From assembly GCA_000697335.1 (NCBI GenBank), contig JNEM01009158.1:1-42711 (forward strand): a stretch of DNA of 42,711 bases, given 5' to 3'. Under the pieces are notes generated by a model, which worked only from the letters and a program-made list of their open reading frames with translations, was not told where the DNA came from and made no database searches. A program made the translations under genes and the position numbers. This document shows positions 22,006 to 33,107 of this stretch, in pieces. Within the stretch, counting starts at the first letter, position 1; the number at the start of each line of letters is the position of its first letter. This DNA is from Conidiobolus incongruus B7586. Lineage: Eukaryota; Entomophthoromycota; Entomophthoromycetes; Entomophthorales; Conidiobolaceae.

Positions 22006-25000
22006 TTACATAATGGAACATCCTTCCTGTTCAATCATTGGCCTGATTTGCTTAATATCGGTACGACAATTCAAAAACTCTAAGAGGTCGGGAATGAAGA
22101 ACACTCCCAGGTATCGGGCTTCTTCCTGCACCAAGGCCTTCAGGGCAATTGCGTCATCAATTAGGAACAGATTGGGGATTTCCTTGAGTGCGTCAAATTG
22201 TTTGAGAGATTCGCTCTCTCCGGAGTTGTGCATGTATTGGCTGCAGAAGCTGTGGTAGGCTGAGATATCGGACAGGAGTCGGTAACCCCCCGATGGGTTG
22301 ATAGTGAATTTTTTGATGTGGTCACACAGGATTGTGAACAGTCGGGTCATGATTTCGTCTTTGATTACTGCGAGGGTTTTGCTATCTTGAAAGTTGGTTT
22401 GAATTAGTTGGAAAATAGAACTCAAGTAGTCGATGCAATCTACGCATGCCTAAATATTACATTAGAGAATTATGAGTATAAATAAATTATCAAACAAATA
22501 CCTTTGTAGGTTGTAAACTATCCAATCCATTAGGCAAAAAATCCGCCTTATTCTGACCCTTATGCAAAATATTGATTACTTGATTCATTGTTACCTAAAA
22601 ATTAGCCAATGTTAAATATAAATATATTTAAAAGTTTTAAAGCTCACTTTGATCATTTCGTCTAAACTATTGGTAACCCAATCATCCACCCAAGTCTGCC
22701 AATTCTTCTTAGCAACATTGCAGGGATGAACGAAATCGCCGAAATCGAACCAACCATTCTAATTATTATTAATTAATTGAGAGACCAAAACTCAACTATT
22801 AAAGCTACCAGTTGTTCTTCGAAAAATCTTTCCACTCTGTTACTGATTGCATCAACTTTGCCCATCAGAATAAAATAGTTGGGAATGGCTTGAGGTCGAC
22901 TGGTGTCGGATACTTGTGTTAAAGAACTGAGTAAGGGTTTGAGTGTATTGAAAGCTCTACAATAGATTTAAAAAATAATCCAAGTAAATGATATGAATTT
23001 TGATTACCTCTCTAAGCCCACAAATAAAAACTTTTCACCTAAGAGCTGTAACCATTGGACTGTAATACGTTCGATAGTTTTAGATCTATTTGAATTAATA
23101 ACTATTATAAAGTTTTAATAATATAATAGTAAACTTACAATATATCCTGTGAAGTTTCCGAAAAGCTCAATCTCGAAGTAGTTGTGATTCTATCAAAGGC
23201 TTTGGATGTAGTCTTGAATATATCGTCCGCAATATGAGTTGAAATAAATTTGGGGAAATCGTTGAATTGATCATCTGCCATGGAAGTGTCGGACTGACCA
23301 GAGTGACTCGACTTCGCTGTCTTGTTCATTGGTGTGGAACTGACCGGAATATCAATGAGGGTGGCCTGAGTGATGGAGGGACTCTCCATCGGTTCAAAAT
23401 CCATATCCATGAGACTCACTTGCTCGTGACGACCGTGACTCGCGCTCGCATGCCTTTGCATCGGTTGCGCTGTTGGCACGTCCCAGTCGATTAAACTCAC
23501 ACTGTCATATTTGTTCATTTCGGTATCCAAGTCAAAAATGGTCTCGTCTATATCCACATGGGGTCCTCGACCAATTGGTTGATGTGTTTTTTGGCCCATT
23601 GCTGGAAATTGAAACAATCCCTTGGGAATTGTAGGAAGTGTAATTTTAGGCTTTTGGACAACTTTCCCAAAAAGCCAAAAATTACTTGAATTTGACGATG
23701 CACTCTCTGGTGCTAAAGCTGAGAGCTGTGTATTGATCCAATTATCAACAGCCTCTGCCAGATGATATTTATGAGTCTGTAATTCGTACAAGCATTGCCA
23801 ATGAATGAGTGGCGTCCAATTTCGAATGAAGCAAGTTTTAATTTGTGAATAATTAAATGGATAATCCAACTGAAGACAAAATTCCATAAGTTCATTATAT
23901 CTTTTAAATAATTTTTCAATTAATTCAGTCATTGCAGAAGTTGGAATGGGAAATGGATGATGTTGAGGAGGATTAAAAAGGTGGTCATTTAAGTCAATAA
24001 TTAATAAATGGATATAACGTATTATACAGCTACTGAGGAAAGTTTCGATAAGTTCGCCGTTGAGTTCTGCTAATACCGCGTCATTCTGTAGATTTAAATT
24101 TTTGTGATATTTTAACTGCTCTAACAATTGTTCTTTGTAATATGTGAAAAATTGATCAACGTATGGCATTAAGTTATCTAATTGTCTATAAAAATGAGTT
24201 TATATTAGTCAATAAAGTAATATCAATTCTGTCTATGGTAAAATACCTATATAATTTATATTCAGGAGGACAAAATGACCAATCAATCCAAATGGTATTA
24301 AGCTGAATGAAATACCAAAATCCGTGATTATTTTCGAATTGACTTAAAATTAGTATACATCTCTAATCAACTCAACACTTTAGTTTAAATCATATAAAAT
24401 GATGATAAAGTATTACTTTAATACCGTAATTATCGTCATTATTAAAACCAATTTCCATTAATTTGATTAATTCCATTTTGAAATTTAACTTTAAAGTTTT
24501 CAAATATAATCTCATCTACCACAATATCAAATTTAATTCAATATAATTAAATTTAATAATTATATACCTCATTGGTTTCATTATTCCAATTAACATTTAG
24601 AATTCGTTCCAATTCCAATATATTTTTTACCATATCTTCGTAATTGTCATAATCGTCGCCCCCCAACTCCCATCGGTTTTTGAGTTTAAATATACTTATG
24701 TTCCTATTGTTACAATCCAAACTCAATTGCTGTAGTTCGTAACTGTGACTCCTATAAATTTCTTTAATTTGTATTTGATAACTTGTATCTAATTAAGCGT
24801 TAATTCAAAAATATTTTGTGATTTGTTGAATAGGATTACCTTTAGAAGGTGATATTGACATCTGTAATAATCTCTTTTCCCAAACTTCTTCCGTCTCAAC
24901 CCAGTGTTTCAATTCCCTGGATACAGATTTCAATTTCAATAAGTCACTGATACTCAAATGACTGAGGAGGTGCATCTGACACGGGTGGTCCAACCTGAAT

Positions 25001-25161
25001 ATGGGAGGGGTTGGCGGTGGTTCGTAAATTTCTTCGGAGGGTTTTGACTCATGATTGTTAGGTTTACTTTGTTTGGAAAAAAATTGAGTAGTGGACTTCC
25101 ACCAATTTTTACTGGACTTGGTACTGTCTTTGGATGAAGTACGATTATGTTCATTAGTCAT
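22006..25161 (-). CDS. RCY1: Recyclin-1-like F-box protein with Sec10-like region and CaaX box
   Basis: Rcy1 acts in endosome-to-Golgi recycling; its F-box binds Skp1 and a C-terminal CaaX box anchors it to membrane. I place ten exons: 25161-24840, 24788-24568, 24515-24417, 24362-24247, 24185-23139, 23085-23008, 22956-22809, 22758-22648, 22594-22502 and 22449-22006. Their 2,679 coding bases stay in frame and give 892 aa; introns are 50-61 bp. The F-box lies at about residues 57-100 (CQMHLLSHLSISDLLKLKSV). The C-terminal half resembles the exocyst Sec10/recyclin family, including GGYRLLSDISAY. The protein ends in CSIM, a farnesyl-type CaaX box; yeast Rcy1 also ends in a CaaX box. A low-complexity insert (about 450-540) contains LIDWD, LMDMD and LIDIP, which resemble clathrin boxes. 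The exon model is mine, by splice sites and frame. Confidence 0.88.
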
Positions 25162-25506
25162 TTTTAATGAATAATAATTTTTTAGGTTAAATATTTTTTA
25201 TTTATTAATGGTTAGTAATTATTTAACAGTTATATTTATTAATGTTGAATTTTTTTTCTATAATTTTGTACAAAATAAAGATATAGTATATTTTCTTTTT
25301 GATTAATTGGATTTTAATAAATGAGAATTTATTTCAGAATTTACTTGTAATTAATAAATGGGATTTATTTCGAGTGACTTAAATACTTTGGAATATTTGA
25401 CTGTTAATAATTAAATGTAGAAATATAGTATGAAAATAATTGATTATTCAGGATTCTAAAGGATACAATTGAAAATGTAGATGAAAAATTAACAATGTTT
25501 TATGAA
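25162..25506. other. Intergenic between recyclin and the 7-TM gene
   Basis: 345 bp, AT-rich, nothing recognised. It is upstream of the recyclin gene and downstream of the membrane-protein gene, both on the minus strand. Confidence 0.5.
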
Positions 25507-26229
25507 TTAATTATCTTGTTGAATAATAAAGATTACTTGACTTCTCAATCGATATAATAGAAAAAATTCCATATTTAAGCCAATTAATATAATTGAAGCA
25601 CAGGAAAATATAGCAACTACAAAATCTCCAGTCACAATTGATATAATGACAAAAGGCAAATCCATTATAAATACTACAATAATACCTGTCAAATATTGTT
25701 TCAACAAAGGCTGAATGATATTGTCCAGTTTGAGCTGATTATATCTGTTATAGCAAACAAGATTCGCCAGCAAAGCCATCAAAGTAGCTGAAACCAAATA
25801 AGCAGCAATTAAACTTCGATCATTGAAATTATCATACAATTCATAATACCTTGTAATTCTCAAAACATGCAGGAATTCGCCAGAGACTACTAATGGCAAC
25901 GGCGCCAAAATGATTAGTACAATATCCTTACGACGCAATAAAAAGTAGCAATTCTTGAGCAAGATGACCATATAGCCACCTCCGAATAACGAGAAAAAGA
26001 AAGTGAAAGCTAGACAAACTATTTTGTAATTGTCACTGACGAATCGAGCTATAAAATCGGCCATAAACGTGCTCAAAAGTCCGAAATTGGTGACCAGGTA
26101 TAGAATACTCATGATGGAATTGTAATTTCCAGTGATTTTGATGGAGTAGAACAAAACGCCAATTAAGAACATCCCAGTTGTCATCCCTCCAATTAAATTT
26201 TGAATGATTATTGTAGTTTTGGCATCCAT
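25507..26229 (-). CDS. Orphan seven-transmembrane protein (240 aa)
   Basis: Single-exon ORF from a clear ATG. Seven hydrophobic segments can be drawn at about residues 7-30, 39-58, 70-91, 103-120, 139-160, 180-199 and 201-226, joined by short loops with basic residues (LLRRKD after TM3; YNRYNQLK after TM5). The topology recalls fungal GPCR-like or opsin-size proteins. I see none of the hallmark residues of class A receptors (DRY, NPxxY), rhodopsin (retinal lysine in TM7) or Ste2/Ste3 receptors. The acidic C-terminus is only a few residues long. The family is not recognised. It may be a lineage-specific receptor-like protein; that is inference from topology alone. Base composition is like the neighbouring genes. 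Confidence 0.75.
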   Translation of the reverse strand: MDAKTTIIIQNLIGGMTTGMFLIGVLFYSIKITGNYNSIMSILYLVTNFGLLSTFMADFIARFVSDNYKIVCLAFTFFFSLFGGGYMVILLKNCYFLLRRKDIVLIILAPLPLVVSGEFLHVLRITRYYELYDNFNDRSLIAAYLVSATLMALLANLVCYNRYNQLKLDNIIQPLLKQYLTGIIVVFIMDLPFVIISIVTGDFVVAIFSCASIILIGLNMEFFLLYRLRSQVIFIIQQDN

Positions 26230-28119
<1,890 letters not shown>

Positions 28120-29071
28120 TTTTTAAAATATCTCTGAGCAATTTATAGCTAATTTCAATTTATAATATTTACCACTTAATATAATTATTTATAATTTAAT
28201 ATTATTTTAAAGTATAACTCATCATTTCCACATTTTCGTTATATTATTTTTTATTCAATATTTGTTTTCATTTGATTTTTGGTCATTTAAATATTATAAT
28301 CTTTTTTAAGTACATTTTTATTTTAAGTCATTTATTCACCTCAACCAATATATCAATCAATAGTTATGAAGTGATTATTATTTTAAGTTAATCCATTCAC
28401 ATTTTCAATATCATTTAATTCATGTATTAAAAATTTTGCTAATATAATTTTGACGATTTATTTAATTTAAAAATAATCTATGGAATAAATTTTATATAAT
28501 GGATGTTGTGTGAATATAATCAAAGCGTTATTTTCTATTTTATAATTTTGAATATTTGAAATTTCAAATATATTTCAATTCTATTAACGTTATTTCATAA
28601 TTTCAATTTTATACAACCATATTTATAATTGAATGAATAATAATTTTATTTGATATTTGATCAATTACATTCAATTAAAAATTAAATAAAATTTAAATTA
28701 ATGGTATACATCAATTCATAAGACGACCAATTTAACAAGTTTATATTTAATTAAATATTTGGGTGTTTAATAGATATAAAAATTGATTCAAAATAATATT
28801 TATAATTTTAAAATATCAGAATATAAAAATATAATTAAATATAGTTGAATATAATTTAATAAATAGATATATTTATAATGAAAATTTTTCAATATTTAAT
28901 TAAACCTAAAAATAAAAATAAAAATTCAATATTCATATCAATATATATATATATTTATAAATTGACGAACAATATGAATATTGTGATAATAAATTGTATA
29001 TATGAATTAAATGAAATTGGTGTATAACACAAAATAATTGATCGTAGTATATGAGTTAGAGTTGAAAAGTA
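28120..29071. other. Intergenic, nothing recognised
   Basis: About 950 bp of AT-rich DNA with an (AT)n run near 28945. It is downstream of DPM1 and upstream of tRNA-Lys. No gene or structured element supported. Confidence 0.5.
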
Positions 29072-29144
29072 GCCCGGTTAGCTCAGTCGGTAGAGCATCA
29101 GACTTTTAATCTGAGGGTCGTGGGTTCGAGCCCCACATTGGGCG
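29072..29144 (+). tRNA. tRNA-Lys (anticodon UUU), second copy
   Basis: All 73 bases match the gene at 21485-21557, with a full cloverleaf and anticodon TTT. A T run follows directly (GTCTTTTT), a good polymerase III terminator. Together with the secreted-protein gene 267 bp downstream it forms a unit repeated in inverse orientation at the right edge of the window. Confidence 0.98.
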
Positions 29145-29354
29145 TCTTTTTAGATGTATAACACTTATCTTTCATTTTCTTATTTTTCATTATTTAATCA
29201 AATATACAATTGTTTAATATAATATTTTAATTAATTGAATTTTATTATATTAATTTCCATATGTTTAATATATTTAATAATCTGATTTAATATATTTGAA
29301 ACCTTTTCATTGTTAATTCAATTCTTGATAAATTGCTAGGATGGAATGAAAATG

Positions 29355-29363
29355 TATAAATAG
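29355..29363 (+). promoter_or_regulatory. TATA box TATAAATAG
   Basis: It lies 56 bp upstream of the secreted-protein ATG, in a stretch conserved in the inverted copy (42452-42459). The spacing implies a very short 5' leader. Confidence 0.7.
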
Positions 29364-29410
29364 AGGTTCATTTATTATGAATCTCAGTATATTGAATCAG
29401 ATTCTCAATA

Positions 29411-29779
29411 ATGACTGCTTTCAACCAACTTGCCTTGTTAGTTGCTATTACTTCTTTAGTTGGAGCTGCTCCATCTCCAAGACCTCAACCTCAACCATCC
29501 CCTCGTGGTGGTGGTAAATTAGCCAAGAGATGTTTTGGTGGTTGGGATGGATGCGGTGGATGGGGAGGCTGGGGAGGATGTGGTGGATGGGGCGGTTGGG
29601 GAGGATGTGGATGGTGTCCAATTTTCTTTGCCGACCAGAATTGTGTTGCTTCTGACTGCTTCCATGCTAGTAATTTCGATCACAACGTTGCAGCTGCAGC
29701 ATTTTGTGAAAACACTTGCTGCAATGATGTCGATGCTAATAGCTTTGTATGTAACGATTTTAATACATTTCTTGGATAG
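29411..29779 (+). CDS. Small secreted Gly/Trp/Cys-repeat protein, copy A (122 aa)
   Basis: A signal peptide (MTAFNQLALLVAITSLVGAA) is followed by a Pro-rich pro-segment (PSPRPQPQPSPRGGGKLAKR) that ends in Lys-Arg, a Kex2-type cleavage site just before CFGGWDG. The mature part has two 9-residue CGGWGGWGG units, then CGWCPIFF and a Cys-rich tail containing ENTCCND; I count eleven Cys after the Lys-Arg. The even spacing and secretion signal suggest a disulfide-bonded extracellular or wall-associated peptide. The function and family are not recognised, and I would not call it an effector without expression data. Single exon. The C-terminus (FNTFLG) differs from that of copy B, and the duplication border falls here. 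Confidence 0.85.
   Translation: MTAFNQLALLVAITSLVGAAPSPRPQPQPSPRGGGKLAKRCFGGWDGCGGWGGWGGCGGWGGWGGCGWCPIFFADQNCVASDCFHASNFDHNVAAAAFCENTCCNDVDANSFVCNDFNTFLG
29548..29615 (+). repeat. 27-bp coding minisatellite, two units
   Basis: Units of the form TG(C/T)GGTGGATGGGGAGGCTG.. encode CGGWGGWGG. Two units stand here and three in the inverted copy, so the length difference (122 versus 131 aa) is one unit. Confidence 0.85.
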
Positions 29780-32254
29780 ATCAATTTTAGAATAAATGAT
29801 TTTCATCATTATTAGTAATATAGATTTTAGATACTTTTACAAACTCATATGAAATTTATGATTAATCAAATTTGACGTTAGTGATACTAATTTTTCCAAA
29901 ACTTCAATAATGAAATCCAAGAAATATATAACAATACTCAAATTAAATTAAGTTTTATATTTTAAAAATTATAATTAATGACATAACCAAAATAGTTATA
30001 TATATATATATAATTATTTCAAAATCATGTCAATTTCAAATTATTTATTAAAATGAATTTAAAAATGACAATAATATTCTAAATTAACTAAATAATTAAC
30101 CACATAAATGACTCTTCGGTTTAACAAGTTTTAACGAGTATTTATAAAAATTATTTATTGCTGATAGTATTAACTTTAATATGATATTTATAATAAATTC
30201 AATAACTTACAGATAATAAAACGATAATGACATTCACGATTAAAAAAATTATGCAATTTTTTTAATTAGGCAAATGTTTTCTAACAATTATTTTCGAAAT
30301 AGAGTGATATATGATATAAAATAATGGATATTTGATTTATTATTTTAATCTAAAAATATTTTGATTTAACATCATTTCGTAATTATATTCTATTATGTTA
30401 TTCCTTAAATTTTATTCAATTGTAAATTATTTTAAAAATAATACACGTTCACAATTCTTTATAATAATATATATTTTATTTTTTATATTTTCAATACGAA
30501 TTATAAATTTTTTGATAGCTGGTTATTCTTGATATATAATGAATTTGAATCAAGACAGATTTGAAATAATACTTTATCATTGATTCAATTATATTAAATG
30601 ATACAGTCACAAAAAAGACACTCAGTAACAATATTTTTAACTCTGTTATATTGATTAAGATACAATTTTGTTATATATAAGATTCAAGTAAAGGTATCTC
30701 AATAAATATTATCAATTTCACTACACTTAATTACTCTAATGTGAATTATAATAACTTTTATATTGTAAAAATACATAGAAATATCGAAAGAAAATTCGTT
30801 CATGAGAGTTTATTCAAAGTGATTTTAATTATTTTAAAATAAATCAACACTAATACTTTGAAGTAAAAACACTAATTAAATCAATAGATTGATAATTTTA
30901 ATTTAAACTAATAAACTAAATTTATTAAGATAACGACATAGTGACGAAATATAATTTTTTTTGATATTTTTAGTTTAACATTTGATAGAAACACCTTGTG
31001 ATAAGTTTAAAAAAGATCATTGATTCGAAATTTTTAAATTATATATTTCGATTTGAATATAACACATTTTTACTGATTTTTGTCTTAATTTCCATCATGA
31101 GATTAATACCATATTTAATTCTCTAATTTCACTTTTCAGATACATCCATTTATATTTGATTTATATATTGCAAAAAAACAAGTATCAGTTACATTAATTC
31201 GTGGATATACCCAGCCACTTCCATAATAGTAAAAATATTTTTGATTTGTATTTAATTTTGAACAAATTGAAAAATTTCATTGTTTTATTATTCCGAGTGA
31301 TATAATTAACAATTAATAAAATTAATAAAAATTAATAAAAAGCCATAAATTATTATTTATTAACTATTAAATAAGAGTATTTTCTCCAAAATTCATCAAA
31401 TTTAATAATCTTCATAATTCAGAATAAATTTTTTTATGATATCAAGTAAATTTTTGTTTTATTAAAATTTATATCAAATTAATTTTTTAAATTGACCGAA
31501 ACTAATTTCACGTTTTAACCATGTGGCTATGCACTAAATTTTATCTAAAGATTTTCGATTTTTATAGTTTGGCCATTAAATATTTAAATGAAATAATTAT
31601 TAATAAGTATTTAATTTAAAATTTGTATTATATATTACAAATTATTACCAATTAAAAAATATATATAAAAACAAATTTTATTTTGATATTATTTGATAAA
31701 TTTTAATTTTACATTATTTAAAATTGAAAAAAATTTAAAAACTGGTTTTTTATTAAATTTTCAAATAAATGATAATAACTTTATCGAATGATATATCAAA
31801 TAGATTACACTTTCATTTAATAATATTTCGTCATTACCATATTATTAATAATATGCAACTATAAAACAACCAATTATTTTTATATTATTAATGATTTCAA
31901 TATTGTTCACATATTTATTTCGAAAACTTTTTTTTGTTTACATTTTTCTATTTTGGTAAATTTAATAACTCTGAATAATTTCAATTATACCCCTGTAAGT
32001 ATTCTGGATTTCTTAAAATGATTGGATAATTAGAAATATTTGGCCAATCAATATAAAGATATTATAATATATCATCAGCCATTACTATGAACCAATGAAT
32101 ATAAGAGAATCCGTAAAATACCCACATTTATTTGAAAAAGGAAATAAGTGAAAGGATACAAGGTGAATTAAGGTGGTTAAGGGGTGAGCATGAACTAAAT
32201 AGAGTTATGATGAGTTACCTAGATTGAGACTAGGTTTTCAATAGAAAAATCAGG
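29780..32254. other. Long AT-rich intergenic stretch
   Basis: About 2.5 kb without a recognised gene. Short CG-containing islands occur (for example near 30120-30140 and 31500), but no open frame holds up. From ~32150 the sequence becomes richer in G and C and leads into the promoter of the next gene; it includes the small hairpin ACCTAG-ATTGAGA-CTAGGT near 32217-32235. Confidence 0.45.
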
Positions 32255-32262
32255 TATATAAA
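32255..32262 (+). promoter_or_regulatory. TATA box TATATAAA, candidate
   Basis: It lies in a GC-richer upstream region, 211 bp before the ATG at 32473. If used, the leader would be about 180 bases. GTGACAGTCAC (32334-32344), an interrupted palindrome, lies inside that leader. Confidence 0.45.
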
Positions 32263-32472
32263 CTGGGAATCTCCTCATTACACCAAACCCTTCCAACATA
32301 TTTAATTACACCGGTTCTAGTTTTTATCAATTTGTGACAGTCACCAGAAATTTTTAAAGTTTTATAAATAGACTAACAACCTAGAGAGAAAAATTCAATA
32401 AATTTGATTTAAAGGATTTATTATAGCTAGTCAATTTTATTTATTTCTTTAATATATTGATTAGTTTTAAAT

Positions 32473-32913
32473 ATGGGTCATCATCTGCCAAATATTTTAA
32501 AAAAATTTTTCGTGGAAAGGAGACGTAAAACGATTTCCAGTGATAAACCTTCTCAAATGGATTACGAAACGCCCAATCCCAAGCACACGTATCGCCATAG
32601 CCACAAAGACACGTTGCTGGTCAAAAAGTGCCAGATGGACGACTATCACAACGAAATGGACGAGAAGTGTGACCATCTCACTAGTTTGCCCAAGCATAAC
32701 AAGAGGCGGTCGTGGTTCTTGGAGAGATTTGATTCTGTTGGTATCATGCATCGAAACTCGCTTGACTTGAGAAAAGCTCACCAAAATCGCCTCACTTTCG
32801 ATTTCGAGGACCTTATTCGCGAGGAAACGAATAAGGATATCACTATCAAGCTATCACTTACTCCAGAGTTTTTAAAAGATAGTCACTCACACAATTCAAA
32901 GAGTCTAGTTTAA
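32473..32913 (+). CDS. Orphan basic protein (146 aa)
   Basis: This single-exon ORF is clearly coding by its GC-rich body in an AT-rich setting and by its varied codons. The protein is hydrophilic and rich in His, Lys, Arg and Asp. It has basic clusters VERRRKT (about 15-21) and HNKRRSWFLERF (about 75-86). A more structured C-terminal stretch (LTFDFEDLIREETNKDITIKL) follows. There is no signal peptide, membrane segment or known domain. The N-terminal MGHHLPN is a poor myristoylation match. The basic clusters could serve nuclear targeting; that is inference. Family unknown. Confidence 0.7.
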   Translation: MGHHLPNILKKFFVERRRKTISSDKPSQMDYETPNPKHTYRHSHKDTLLVKKCQMDDYHNEMDEKCDHLTSLPKHNKRRSWFLERFDSVGIMHRNSLDLRKAHQNRLTFDFEDLIREETNKDITIKLSLTPEFLKDSHSHNSKSLV

Positions 32914-32960
32914 CTTATAAGATTGAATTTTTATCAATCTCGAGTTTTCAAGCATCATAA

Positions 32961-33107
32961 ATGATATCATCTATTGCTTACAATAATCATAAAAAACATG
33001 GTATTAGTAACACTACCAAATTCGAGAATATGTCGCAAGTTAGTGATGGACAATCAAGGAGCCCGATTAGAAAACTTGTTTACACTTGGCATCCAAGGCA
33101 TAATTAG
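32961..33107 (+). CDS. Short ORF (48 aa), doubtful
   Basis: The frame begins 47 bp after the preceding stop and reads MISSIAYNNHKKHGIS..., ending SPIRKLVYTWHPRHN. Codon use resembles real genes here and the GC content is raised until about 33300. It may be a remnant of a longer gene, or a 3' exon of the orphan gene at 32473, but I found no clean splice pair. Function unknown. Confidence 0.25.
   Translation: MISSIAYNNHKKHGISNTTKFENMSQVSDGQSRSPIRKLVYTWHPRHN

Larger units (their letters stand above)
29072..29765 (+). repeat. Left arm of a ~0.7-kb inverted duplication (tRNA-Lys plus secreted-protein gene)
   Basis: This arm matches the reverse complement of about 42018-42711. The match covers the tRNA, the shared 267-bp spacer with promoter, and nearly all of the secreted-protein ORF, at roughly 95% or better by eye. 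Similarity fades over the last ~25 bp of the ORF, so one border lies near the stop codon. The other border is beyond the right edge of the window on the partner side. One 27-bp repeat unit differs between the arms. Confidence 0.9.

Noticed and set aside
23267-23494. Plus-strand open frame within recyclin exon 5
   Set aside because: It is antisense to a well-supported exon and has no domain.
28930-28970. CRISPR-like or tandem array in AT runs
   Set aside because: These are simple (AT)n tracts without spaced repeats; no CRISPR array is present in the window.
29535-29795. Alternative plus-frame reading through the repeat of copy A (and 42279-41944 in copy B)
   Set aside because: It has no signal peptide or start context, and the main frame has a coherent signal, pro-segment and Cys-rich body.
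29519-29809. Ser/Thr/Pro-rich open frame on the minus strand opposite secreted-protein copy A (and its twin at 42104-42295)
   Set aside because: It is the antisense of the Gly/Trp repeat; the bias is explained by the minisatellite.
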